Shown piece after piece: positions 8,559 to 16,387 of a stretch of 64,000 nucleotides of DNA. The notes under the pieces were generated by a model. The model made no database searches. It was not told where the DNA came from and saw nothing but the letters and a program-made list of their open reading frames with translations. Origin of the DNA: Planctomycetaceae bacterium (GTDB lineage: Bacteria; Planctomycetota; Planctomycetia; Gemmatales; Gemmataceae); assembly GCA_013823135.1 (NCBI GenBank), contig PNLP01000022.1:40596-104595 (forward strand). Reading direction: 5' to 3'. The number at the start of each line of letters is the position of its first letter. The first letter of the stretch is position 1. The position numbers and the translations under genes were made by a program.

Positions 8559-9917
8559 ATGCGACTGTCGCTACGCTATCGCTTGTTGTTGCCGCTCACG
8601 CTTCTTCTGCTTGGGGATGCCGTGGCGACGGCGTGGGCCGCCACTACTGCCGCACGCGGTGCCGAACGTCGTCTCGCGGCACAGCAGTGGGCCGTCGCAC
8701 GCACGCTCACCGAGGAACGCAGCCAGTTTCGGTTCACCCGGCCGATCCTCGATCAGATGAAGGGGTTGTCCGGGGCCGAGTTCCTGTTCGTTCCCCCCGA
8801 AGGCCGGCCGGGCGCGCCCCTGGAATCGACCTTCCAGCCCATCCCCACACCCCCGACTGATGTGCCCGTCGTGACGCTCGCCGCAGAGGCCGAGGACCAC
8901 ACGCTCGGCTCCCCCGTTGAAGTGGCGGGAACCGAGTACCGCTGCTTGCGATTGCGAATCCTCTACCGACCGTCCGGCGGCGATCTCTACATCTTCTACC
9001 CCGAATCGCTTCGCCAGACGGCAGTGCGCGATGCCGTGCGACCGCTTCTCGTGCTCGGTGGCATCGGCGGGCTGCTCGCGTTGTCGCTGGCGGTCGCGTT
9101 CGGTTCCCGGCTCGTGGCACGCATCCGCGCCCTGGATGCCCGCACCCGCCTCATTGCCGCGGGCGACTTTCGACCGATGCCGGTGCCGCGATCCGATGAT
9201 GAACTCCGCGACCTGTGCCTGGCTGTGAACGACATGGCTCGCCGGCTCGCGGCGTTCCAGGAAGAGTTGCAACGGGACGAGCGGTTGCGTGTGCTCGGGC
9301 AGTTCTCGGGCGGGCTGGCGCACCAGTTGCGCAATGCTGCGGCGGGTGCGAAACTGGCGATCGAGTTGTTCCTCGCGGAAAACCCGTCGGCCGACCCCGA
9401 GCCGCTGCAAGTGGCGCTCCGGCAACTCGCCCGCATCGAGGCAAACCTGCGACAATTCCTGGTTCTGGGTAAGCCGCCCGACCACGTTCGGGTACCGTGT
9501 GATCTGGTGAAGTTGATCGATCAAGTGGTGAGCTTGCTGCGGCCCCAGTGTCAGCACGCGGGGACAATGTTAACCTGGAACCCGCAATCCGCGCGAGTGG
9601 TCGATGGCGATCCCACACAACTCTCGCACCTGTTCGGAAATGTGATTGGCAATGCCGTCGAGGCTGCGGGTGCGGGTGGCGAGGTGATGGTTTCGCTGCG
9701 TGATAGCAAGGGGCCAGTGGTCGTCGAGGTCATCGACACGGGACCGGGGCCACCGCCGGATGTGGCGGAACGGCTCTTCGAGCCGTTCGTGACGGGGAAG
9801 TCTCAGGGGATTGGTCTGGGGCTCGCGGTGGCGAAGCAGGCGGTCGATGCTCACGGCGGGCGGCTTACCTGGGAGCGACGCGACAACAAGACGGTGTTCC
9901 GGATCGAACTCCCGTAG
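8559..9917 (+). CDS. Membrane sensor histidine kinase
   Basis: 452 residues: TM1 at about 8-28, a periplasmic sensor of about 130 residues, TM2 at about 162-185, a HAMP-like linker to about 235, then the kinase core. The H-box is GGLAHQLRNAAAG with His255; the usual HE(I/L)RNP is replaced by HQLRNA. The ATP-binding part has the N-box NVIGNAVEAA (361-370), the G1 box DTGPG (393-397), LFEPF (406-410) and GIGLGLAV (417-424), so it should be active. No response regulator is adjacent; the next gene encodes a DUF1559 protein, so the partner must be elsewhere. A hairpin lies just upstream of the start. Confidence 0.9.
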   Translation: MRLSLRYRLLLPLTLLLLGDAVATAWAATTAARGAERRLAAQQWAVARTLTEERSQFRFTRPILDQMKGLSGAEFLFVPPEGRPGAPLESTFQPIPTPPTDVPVVTLAAEAEDHTLGSPVEVAGTEYRCLRLRILYRPSGGDLYIFYPESLRQTAVRDAVRPLLVLGGIGGLLALSLAVAFGSRLVARIRALDARTRLIAAGDFRPMPVPRSDDELRDLCLAVNDMARRLAAFQEELQRDERLRVLGQFSGGLAHQLRNAAAGAKLAIELFLAENPSADPEPLQVALRQLARIEANLRQFLVLGKPPDHVRVPCDLVKLIDQVVSLLRPQCQHAGTMLTWNPQSARVVDGDPTQLSHLFGNVIGNAVEAAGAGGEVMVSLRDSKGPVVVEVIDTGPGPPPDVAERLFEPFVTGKSQGIGLGLAVAKQAVDAHGGRLTWERRDNKTVFRIELP

Positions 9918-9980
9918 CCGCGTGCGGCTTCGCGAGTGGAAATGTCCTTGTTCGCAATCTTCAGACTGTTCAGGTGAAGA

Positions 9981-10841
9981 ATGTCTCGTCGAATCACGGT
10001 CGCGGTCGGGCTGGTGCTGGCGTTCGCCGTCGTGGGGTTGGCCGTCACTGCGTTGCAGCGGGCTCGCCTGAACGCGCAAGTGGAAGAGTCGCGCAACAAC
10101 CTGCGACAGATCGCCTTGTTCGCGGCACACAACGCGGACCCTAATGCGCCGCTCGGAACCTTGACCAAGGGAGCCACGGAGAAACTCCCCAGGGAGATTC
10201 CCGCCGCGACGATCGTTTTGCAAGGCGTGCCACCAGACGATCGCTTGAGCTGGGTCGTCGCGATTCTTCCCGCGCTCGATCAGCGGAAGCATCGGAGTGA
10301 CATCTTCTTGTCGCAACTCAAACTCGATCAACCGTGGTCGGCCGCACCCAACCAAGAAGTGGCGATCGCCCGGCTCACGGTGCTGCTCTGCCCAGGGAGA
10401 GCACCATCGACGCCGACCGGGTTCCCGGCCCCGACGTGCTATGTTGGCATCGCGGGTGTTGGTGCGGATGCCGCGACCCTCGCACTGGTTCCGGGGTTGC
10501 CAACCCCCGGACGGGCGGGGCCGTTCCGCTACGACGCGCCGACGCCGTTCGACCGGATCACGGACGGGTTGAGCCAGTCGCTTCTGTTTGGCGAGACCGC
10601 CGATTCACCGGGGTCGTGGCTGCGGGGCGGCTTTTCGACGACACGCGGCTTCGACACGGCTCCGGGGGCGAAACCGTACCTGGGCGGAGGGGGGCAGTTT
10701 GGCGGCTACTTCCCGAACAGTACGAACTTCGCGATTTGCGACGGTTCCGTGCGGACGTTCACGCAGCGTGTCACGCCAGACGTGCTGTTGAAACTGGCGA
10801 CGATCGCCGGCGGAGAAGAAGAACTGGTTCCCGAGGATTGA
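9981..10841 (+). CDS. DUF1559-type pseudopilin-like protein
   Basis: A 286-residue protein with one N-terminal membrane helix (about residues 7-25) followed by an amphipathic helix (RARLNAQVEESRNNLRQIA), the arrangement of type IV pilin-like proteins. The body resembles planctomycete DUF1559 proteins: a NLRQI segment, a GLSQSLLFGE segment and a C-terminal FAICDGSVRTFTQ motif corresponding to the usual DGSVRF. The N-terminal GFTLxE processing site typical of many DUF1559 members is absent. An AGGTGAAG precedes the ATG. It lies 63 bp behind the histidine kinase and may share its transcript. Confidence 0.75.
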   Translation: MSRRITVAVGLVLAFAVVGLAVTALQRARLNAQVEESRNNLRQIALFAAHNADPNAPLGTLTKGATEKLPREIPAATIVLQGVPPDDRLSWVVAILPALDQRKHRSDIFLSQLKLDQPWSAAPNQEVAIARLTVLLCPGRAPSTPTGFPAPTCYVGIAGVGADAATLALVPGLPTPGRAGPFRYDAPTPFDRITDGLSQSLLFGETADSPGSWLRGGFSTTRGFDTAPGAKPYLGGGGQFGGYFPNSTNFAICDGSVRTFTQRVTPDVLLKLATIAGGEEELVPED

Positions 10842-10850
10842 ACCAGTATT

Positions 10851-10915
10851 TGGTCCGAGCCCGAGCGCCAAGCGAGGGTCTGGTTGATCCTCGCTTGGCG
10901 CTCGGGCTCGGACCA
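10851..10915. terminator. 27-bp perfect inverted repeat, bidirectional terminator
   Basis: The arms at 10851-10877 and 10889-10915 are exact reverse complements (starting TGGTCCGAGCCCGAGCG), with an 11-nt loop. It lies between the convergent DUF1559 and MATE genes. A partial echo of the arm (GCGCTCGGGTTCGGA) follows at about 10940-10955. Confidence 0.8.
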
Positions 10916-10970
10916 AACACGCAACACAAACCTTTCTTCGCGCTCGGGTTCGGAACGCTCCTTTCCGCGG

Positions 10971-12389
10971 TCACACTTCGATTCGCTTCCACCGGCCGCT
11001 CGCGTATCGCACCGCGAAGAAACTCCCACGCACCCAGATGTCGGCACACATCGCCATCCACGCGCCGATCAACCCCAGGTTCCAGCCCTGAACCACGCCC
11101 AGCCAGCCGAGGTTAATCTCGGCCTGAGTGAGCAGGTACGCCAGCGGGATGCGGACCCCCAGGAAACCGACCCAACTGATGAGCACGGGGACACGGGTGT
11201 CGCCCGCGCCACGAAGTGCCGACGTGAAGATGATCTGGCTCGCAAGCGCCGGCATGGCCAGCGCAATGAGCCGCAGCGCGGGAACCCCGGCGTCGATCAC
11301 TGGCTGAGAGCTGGATTCGTGGCAGAACAGCCTGAACATCGGCACGGCGAACAGGATGAACATGACCCCCATCCCGGTCATCACGCCGGCACCCATCTGG
11401 AACGCAACCCAGCCGCACCGCGAGGCACGCGCCGGATTCCCGGCTCCGAGGTTCTGCCCGATCAGTGTCATGGCTGCGGTGCCGAACGCCGCACCCGCGA
11501 GGAAGCCGAACGCCTCCCAATTCAAGGCGATTCCGTGTGCGGCCGTCGCGGTGTCGCCCAGTCGATTCACCAGACTCAGGAACCAGAGCTGGCACACCGC
11601 GACCGACATGCTATCGACCGCGGCGGGCACGCTCACGCGGAGCAACCGGCGAAGAAGGTCGAAATCCGGGACGAGGTTCGCCCACGTGAGTTGAAGCCCG
11701 GACTTCCCCCGTGCCAGGATCGCAAGCAGAACGACGCACCCGACGAGGTGACTCAACCCCGTCCCCAGCGAGATCCCCGCGAACCCCAACCCCGGCCACG
11801 GACCGATACCGAAGCACAGCAACCACGCGAGCGGAATGTTCAGCACGGCGACGAACCCGAGCACCTTCAACCCCGTGCGTGTGTCGCCGGCCCCGGACAG
11901 GCACGCGATGCACGCCGACTCCGTGATCTGGAACACGAGCATCGCGGCCAGCGGCATCAGGAACTGAATGGCGTAAGTGGCCGCATCGCCGTGGAGTTGC
12001 AACGCAGCGACCAGATAGGGCAAACCCAGCACGCCGCTGACGGTCCCGATCAGGCCGAACGCAATCCCCAGACAGATGGCCTGCCCGGTCGCACGGTGAG
12101 CCAGTGAGAAGTCTTTCGCGCCGACGAACCGCGCGACGAGTGCCGTGGCCCCAACACTGACGACAACGGTGTAGCTGGAGACGAACCAGTACAGGTAGTT
12201 CGCGGTGTTGAGGGCCGAGAGGTACGTCGCACGGGTCGTGGGGTCCGGAAGCTCGAAATGGTCCGCGAGGTACTGGTCGGACATCCGGACGAGCAGATGC
12301 AGGTACTGCTGGGCCAGCGCCGGCAACGCCAGTGCGAGCACCGCTCGCCAGATGGGTCGCAATCCGTCGGGAGCCACGGCAGTTTCCAT
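10971..12389 (-). CDS. MATE-family multidrug/Na+ antiporter
   Basis: 472 residues with about 12 hydrophobic helices in two homologous halves. Family features include a first helix segment LALPALAQQYLHLLVRMSDQ, TALVARFVGAKD in the first half, and GQNLGAGNPARA at the equivalent position of the second half (the QNxGAxN(P) signature of NorM/DinF proteins). It would export drugs or metabolites in exchange for Na+ or H+. The ATG at 12389 is preferred to an in-frame ATG at 12437 because it starts the conserved N-terminus. It diverges from mqnA. Confidence 0.9.
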   Translation of the reverse strand: METAVAPDGLRPIWRAVLALALPALAQQYLHLLVRMSDQYLADHFELPDPTTRATYLSALNTANYLYWFVSSYTVVVSVGATALVARFVGAKDFSLAHRATGQAICLGIAFGLIGTVSGVLGLPYLVAALQLHGDAATYAIQFLMPLAAMLVFQITESACIACLSGAGDTRTGLKVLGFVAVLNIPLAWLLCFGIGPWPGLGFAGISLGTGLSHLVGCVVLLAILARGKSGLQLTWANLVPDFDLLRRLLRVSVPAAVDSMSVAVCQLWFLSLVNRLGDTATAAHGIALNWEAFGFLAGAAFGTAAMTLIGQNLGAGNPARASRCGWVAFQMGAGVMTGMGVMFILFAVPMFRLFCHESSSQPVIDAGVPALRLIALAMPALASQIIFTSALRGAGDTRVPVLISWVGFLGVRIPLAYLLTQAEINLGWLGVVQGWNLGLIGAWMAMCADIWVRGSFFAVRYASGRWKRIEV

Positions 12390-12544
12390 GTGAGCATGAT
12401 AAGGCCGGCGCGGGTACGCGGCGTGAACGTCCGGCACGAAGCACCAAAACGATTGTCGCCCTGATGTTGCATTTCCTGACCGGTTGTCGGTTCTTATAAC
12501 GACGGCTGCTCTCGAAGCGGTCGAGCCGGAAAAGGCTGGGAACG

Positions 12545-13339
12545 ATGTCCACCAAACTCCGCGTCGGCGCGGTCAACTACCTGAACTCCAAACCGCTCGT
12601 CGAACGGCTCTCCGAGTTCGCGTCCAATATCGACCTGTCCCTCGATCTCCCAAGCCGGCTTGCCGATCAAATGGCCGCGGGCGATCTCGATGTCGGGCTG
12701 ATTCCGGTCGTGGAGTTCTTCCGGGGTGACGGCTACACGTTCATCCCGAACATCGCGATTGCGTCGCGCGGGCCAGTGCTGAGCGTCACGCTGTTCAGCC
12801 GCGTGCCGTGGGCCGAGATTCGCTCCGTGGCGCTCGACGAAGGCTCCCGTACGAGTGCCGCGCTCACCAAGATTCTGCTGCGAACGCGCCACGGGCTGAA
12901 CCCGCGATTCGAGCAACTGCCGATCGATGCCCCGGCCGAACAGGTGAAGACAGACGCGGTGTTGCTTATCGGCGATCGGGCGATGCGTGCGTGCTTGCCG
13001 GACCACCGCTACGCATATGACTTGGGCGAAGAGTGGACCGCGTGGACGGGGCTTCCGATGGTCTACGCGGTGTGGGCCGTGCGGGGTGGCGTCGAACTCG
13101 GCACGGCGGAACGCGGCTTCCAGAAGGCGAAGGAATACGGGCTGTCGCGGGCCGGGGCGATTGCCCAGCGTGAGGCACCGGAGCTGGGGCTCGACGCGGG
13201 GTTCTGCCGACGCTACCTCGAAACCGTGATCCGCTACGACCTCGGGGCCGCAGAGTTGGCGGGGTTGCGGCGGTATCACGAACTCGCGGCCGAGCTGGGA
13301 CTGGCACCGGAACTGAGTTTGGCGAGCGGGGCGGCGTAA
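12545..13339 (+). CDS. mqnA: Chorismate dehydratase, menaquinone (futalosine) pathway
   Basis: 264 residues with the MqnA pattern: RVGAVNYLNSKPLV at the N-terminus, SRLADQMAAGDLDVGLIPVV, ALDEGSRTSAALTKILL and LLIGDRAMR. MqnA converts chorismate to 3-(1-carboxyvinyl)benzoate, the first step of the futalosine route. The fold is that of a periplasmic-binding protein, but there is no signal peptide and it acts in the cytoplasm. An AAGG lies upstream of the ATG. The last codons lie inside the arm of a long inverted repeat. mqnC follows 83 bp downstream, so the two probably form an operon. Confidence 0.93.
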   Translation: MSTKLRVGAVNYLNSKPLVERLSEFASNIDLSLDLPSRLADQMAAGDLDVGLIPVVEFFRGDGYTFIPNIAIASRGPVLSVTLFSRVPWAEIRSVALDEGSRTSAALTKILLRTRHGLNPRFEQLPIDAPAEQVKTDAVLLIGDRAMRACLPDHRYAYDLGEEWTAWTGLPMVYAVWAVRGGVELGTAERGFQKAKEYGLSRAGAIAQREAPELGLDAGFCRRYLETVIRYDLGAAELAGLRRYHELAAELGLAPELSLASGAA

Positions 13340-13411
13340 GCCCCCCGAGTTTGATTTGAAAAGACCAAAAGACGAAGACAAGACTCGGGGGCTTACGCCG
13401 CCCCGCTCGCC
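13321..13411. promoter_or_regulatory. Long hairpin spanning the mqnA stop and reaching the mqnC ribosome site
   Basis: The left arm at 13321-13350 contains the last six codons and stop of mqnA (GGCGAGCGGGGCGGCGTAAG...). The right arm at 13383-13411 is its reverse complement except for one extra C, across a 32-nt A-rich loop. The right arm touches the AGGAG at 13412-13416 that serves mqnC. The structure could be an attenuator, terminator or RNA-stability element; no U-run follows. Confidence 0.65.
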
Positions 13412-13422
13412 AGGAGATGAAC

Positions 13423-14538
13423 ATGAGCACCACCATCGACACCATACTCGCCAAGGCCGTTCGCGGTGAACGGATCACCCAGGCCGAGGGCGTCGAGCTG
13501 TTCGGATGCCGCGACCTGCACAAGCTCGGGCGGGCTGCACACGCCGTCACGATGCGGTTGCACCCGGAACCATATCGCACGTTCAACATCGACCGGAACG
13601 TGAACTACACAAACGTCTGTGCCGCGGTGTGCGACTTCTGCGCGTTCTATCGCAAGACCGGCGACACCGACGCATACGTGCTGCCGCGCGAGGAACTGTA
13701 CAAGAAGATCGAGGAAACCATCGCCCTCGGGGGCGATCAAATTCTCATGCAGGGCGGCATGCACCCGTCGCTGAAGCTCGAATGGTACGAGGAACTGCTG
13801 CGAGATCTGCGGGCACGCTACCCGCAAGTGAACCTGCACGCGTTCAGCCCGCCGGAAATCTGGCACTTCCACAAGCTCAACAAGCTGCCGCTGCGTGAGG
13901 TGCTTCAACGCCTGAAGGACGCAGGGCTCGGCAGCCTCCCCGGCGGCGGCGGCGAAATCCTCGTGGATCGCGTTCGCAAGGAACTCACCAAGAACAAGGC
14001 GCTCACCGAGGACTGGCTGGAAGTGTCGCGGGTCTGGCACCAACTCGGCGGCCGCTCGACCTGCACCATGATGTTCGGCCACATCGAGACCGACGCCGAA
14101 CGCATCGAACACCTGACCCGATTGCGCGACCTGCAGGACGAAACCGGCGGCTTCACCGCGTTCATTTGTTGGACCATGCAACCCGGTCACAAGATGGCCG
14201 ACGCTCCCGAATCCGGCGCGTTCGAGTACTTGCGAACGCAAGCCATCGCGCGGCTGTACCTCGACAACATTCCGAACATCCAGTCGTCGTGGGTGACGCA
14301 GGGCGGCAAGATCGGGCAGGTCGCGCTGTTCTTCGGGGCGAACGACATGGGCTCGCTGATGATCGAGGAGAACGTCGTCGCGTCGGCGGGCACGGTTCAC
14401 TACCTGACGCTGGAAGAGATCAAACGCAGCATTCGTGAAGCGGGCTGGGAGCCGCGACAACGTAACGTCTTCTACCAACTCGTCGAGGAACGGACTCCGA
14501 AGCCCCTGCCCGAAACCGCACTGCCTGTTCTGGCATGA
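13423..14538 (+). CDS. mqnC: Cyclic dehypoxanthinyl futalosine synthase, radical SAM
   Basis: 371 residues. The radical-SAM cluster is CAAVCDFC, just after the conserved NRNVNYTNV-like segment (here DRNVNYTNV), and a GGMHPSL segment follows. Later motifs GSLPGGGGEILVDRVRKEL and MMFGHIET with LQDETGGFTAF fit MqnC better than MqnE. It cyclises dehypoxanthinyl futalosine in menaquinone synthesis. The ATG at 13423 is chosen because AGGAG at 13412-13416 is 6 nt away; the ATG at 13417 would abut it. mqnA is directly upstream; the other mqn genes are not in the window. Confidence 0.92.
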   Translation: MSTTIDTILAKAVRGERITQAEGVELFGCRDLHKLGRAAHAVTMRLHPEPYRTFNIDRNVNYTNVCAAVCDFCAFYRKTGDTDAYVLPREELYKKIEETIALGGDQILMQGGMHPSLKLEWYEELLRDLRARYPQVNLHAFSPPEIWHFHKLNKLPLREVLQRLKDAGLGSLPGGGGEILVDRVRKELTKNKALTEDWLEVSRVWHQLGGRSTCTMMFGHIETDAERIEHLTRLRDLQDETGGFTAFICWTMQPGHKMADAPESGAFEYLRTQAIARLYLDNIPNIQSSWVTQGGKIGQVALFFGANDMGSLMIEENVVASAGTVHYLTLEEIKRSIREAGWEPRQRNVFYQLVEERTPKPLPETALPVLA

Positions 14539-14564
14539 GTCGGCACGAAAGCGGAAGAGAGTGA

Positions 14565-14800
14565 TCCGCAGATTACGCAGATTGACACAGATTATCAGAC
14601 AGAAGACCGAAAGCAGGATTAACCACAGAGTCACAGAGGGCACAGAGAGGAAACCGAACACCGAGACAATGCAGGGTTTGAGCACAACTCTTCATCGGCC
14701 TTTTGTCTTCTCTCTGTGCCCTCTGTGACTCTGTGGTTAATCCTGCTTTCTTCAAATCTCTTCCGTCTTCCAATCTGTGTCTATCTGCGTAATCTGTGGA
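14565..14800. repeat. Nested inverted repeat of CCACAGAG type
   Basis: The inner arms at 14610-14649 and 14710-14749 are 40-bp exact reverse complements built around TTAACCACAGAGTCACAGAG. The outer arms at 14565-14593 and 14772-14800 are 29 bp with two mismatches, built around CAGATTACGCAGAT. Words of this type recur in gene gaps of many planctomycete and verrucomicrobial genomes. It lies between mqnC and the next plus-strand gene, and the rest of the gap holds no gene. Confidence 0.85.
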
Positions 14801-14840
14801 TAACTCTCTTGTTCTTCCTCGGTTCTGGTGCGGGGTCTGC

Positions 14841-15602
14841 ATGGCCGACGACTTCGCGATGCGGTTGCAACTCCAGAAGGTACTCGCGTACCGCGAACTG
14901 TGCCGGGGCGTTCGTCGCTCCGGGCGGGACAACGTCTTCTTCGCGATGCTGATGCTCTTCTTCGCTTACCTCGCCTGGGACAACGGTGCCCCCGCGATGA
15001 CGCTCGTTCTGTACGGCATCCTGGCGACCGGCGAAATGTTCGTGGGCTTCTTCAAGTGGGTGTTCCCTTCGGCCGAAGGGGTGCTCCTCGACGGCTTCGT
15101 GCTGCTCGTGTTCGTGGGGTTCAACTTCCTCGGATTCCTGGTCGGAAGGCCGCCGCCCTCGTGGGTGATCCTTCTCGGGCTGTTCATGCTCTGGGGGGCG
15201 ATTGGTCGCTTCAAGGCTTACGCTCAACTGCGAAAGCTCTTCGCCGAGCGACCCAGTGCTGACCACATGGCGTGGTTCGACGACCTCGTTGCGGAGATTC
15301 GTGCCGCCGACCCGCAAACTGACGAACTGGCAATCGACTTGCCAACCAAGCCGCACTGGAAGGCGAAGTTGCTGGGAACGACAATCTTCTTCGTCGCCGA
15401 TCGTGGGCATACGGTCGTGATCCTGGGGCCGCACGACTTCGAGATTTTGCGAGAGAAGACGGACCACGGCACCGGCCGGCGGAAGGCGCTGTTCACCATC
15501 TTCGATGTGCCGCACCCCGAGTTCGAGATTACGGATACGACCTGGGCGAACTACCAGAAGTGGCGTGCCGCGAACGCGGTGGCATCGGGCGGGCAACCAT
15601 GA
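14841..15602 (+). CDS. Membrane protein paired with an ABC ATPase
   Basis: 253 residues. Four hydrophobic helices lie between about residues 35 and 130 (for example NVFFAMLMLFFAYLAW and VLLVFVGFNFLGFLVG), then a soluble domain of about 120 residues. No family recognised. The stop codon overlaps the start of the downstream ABC ATPase gene (ATGA), so the two are translationally coupled and this protein may act with it. It lacks the usual size and helix count of an ABC permease. The ATG at 14841 is preferred over an in-frame start at 14796, which lies in the inverted repeat. Confidence 0.65.
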   Translation: MADDFAMRLQLQKVLAYRELCRGVRRSGRDNVFFAMLMLFFAYLAWDNGAPAMTLVLYGILATGEMFVGFFKWVFPSAEGVLLDGFVLLVFVGFNFLGFLVGRPPPSWVILLGLFMLWGAIGRFKAYAQLRKLFAERPSADHMAWFDDLVAEIRAADPQTDELAIDLPTKPHWKAKLLGTTIFFVADRGHTVVILGPHDFEILREKTDHGTGRRKALFTIFDVPHPEFEITDTTWANYQKWRAANAVASGGQP

Positions 15603-16324
15603 TCGAAGTCTCCGACCTCTCGAAGTGGTTTCCCGCTCCGGGTGGCATCAAAAGCGCCGTGGACTCGGTGCGATTCGTCGTGCGTCCGGGTGAGGTGCTC
15701 GGGCTGCTCGGCCCGAACGGAGCCGGGAAGACGACCACGCTCCGGATGCTCTGCACGGTCCTGAAGCCCTCCGCGGGCACGGCCACCGTCGCGGGGTACG
15801 ACGTGGTCACGCAGGCTTCCGAGGTTCGCCGGCACGTCGGGTTCCTCTCCGCGAACACCGGCGTCTACGACCGCATGACGGCCTGGGAGATGGTTCGGTA
15901 CTACGGTCGCCTTCACCAGCTTGCCCCGGATGTGCTCGATCAGCGACTCGAAGAACTCTTTGCCACGCTGGCGATGAACGACTTCCGCAACGTCGTCGGC
16001 GGCAAGATGAGCACCGGAATGAAGCAGAAGGTTTCCATCGCCCGGGCGCTGGTCAACGACCCGCCGGTGCTGATTTTCGATGAGCCAACCAACGGGCTCG
16101 ACGTGCTGATTCAACGCGCCGTGCTGGACAGCATCAAACAACTCCGTGGCCGCGGGAAAACGGTCCTGTTCTCGACGCACATCATGCGAGAGGTCGAGAA
16201 ACTGTGCGACCGCGTGGCGATCATGGCTCACGGCAAGATCGTCTGCTGCGGCACGCTCGAAGAATTGCGAACGATGTACAAGCAGGACGATCTCGAAGAG
16301 CTGTTCTTCTCGCTGGTGTCGTGA
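15599..16324 (+). CDS. ABC transporter ATP-binding protein, NatA-like
   Basis: 241 residues with a complete nucleotide-binding domain: Walker A GPNGAGKTT near residue 40, signature region MSTGMKQKVSIARAL (STGMK in place of LSGGQ, as in NatA/CcmA-type exporters), Walker B VLIFDEPTNGLD and the switch His in LFSTHIMRE. The GMKQ signature and short length fit ATPases that export Na+, antibiotics or gliding-related substrates. The start overlaps the upstream membrane-protein gene by 4 bp. No permease gene is adjacent downstream; a long inverted repeat terminates the operon. Confidence 0.92.
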   Translation: MIEVSDLSKWFPAPGGIKSAVDSVRFVVRPGEVLGLLGPNGAGKTTTLRMLCTVLKPSAGTATVAGYDVVTQASEVRRHVGFLSANTGVYDRMTAWEMVRYYGRLHQLAPDVLDQRLEELFATLAMNDFRNVVGGKMSTGMKQKVSIARALVNDPPVLIFDEPTNGLDVLIQRAVLDSIKQLRGRGKTVLFSTHIMREVEKLCDRVAIMAHGKIVCCGTLEELRTMYKQDDLEELFFSLVS

Positions 16325-16326
16325 TT

Positions 16327-16386
16327 GGTTGTGGCCGCTTGCGGCTTCGCAGGCCACCGCCTGCGAAGCCGCAAGCGGCCACAACC
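16327..16386. terminator. 28-bp perfect inverted repeat, bidirectional terminator
   Basis: The arms at 16327-16354 and 16359-16386 (starting GGTTGTGGCCGCTTGCGG) are exact reverse complements with a 4-nt loop. It fills the gap between the stop of the ABC gene and that of the convergent serine hydrolase, 1 bp from the latter's stop codon. The core word CCGCTTGCGGCTTC recurs in the hairpin at 23665. Confidence 0.85.
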
Positions 16387-16387
16387 A

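Noticed and set aside
8571..9557. Open frame of 328 codons antisense to the histidine kinase
   Set aside because: Mirror frame of a GC-rich gene; kinase motifs on the plus strand are complete.
10884..12107. Open frame of 407 codons antisense to the MATE gene
   Set aside because: Highly charged Glu/Arg/His/Gln-rich translation, no start signal; opposite strand encodes a clear 12-helix MATE protein.
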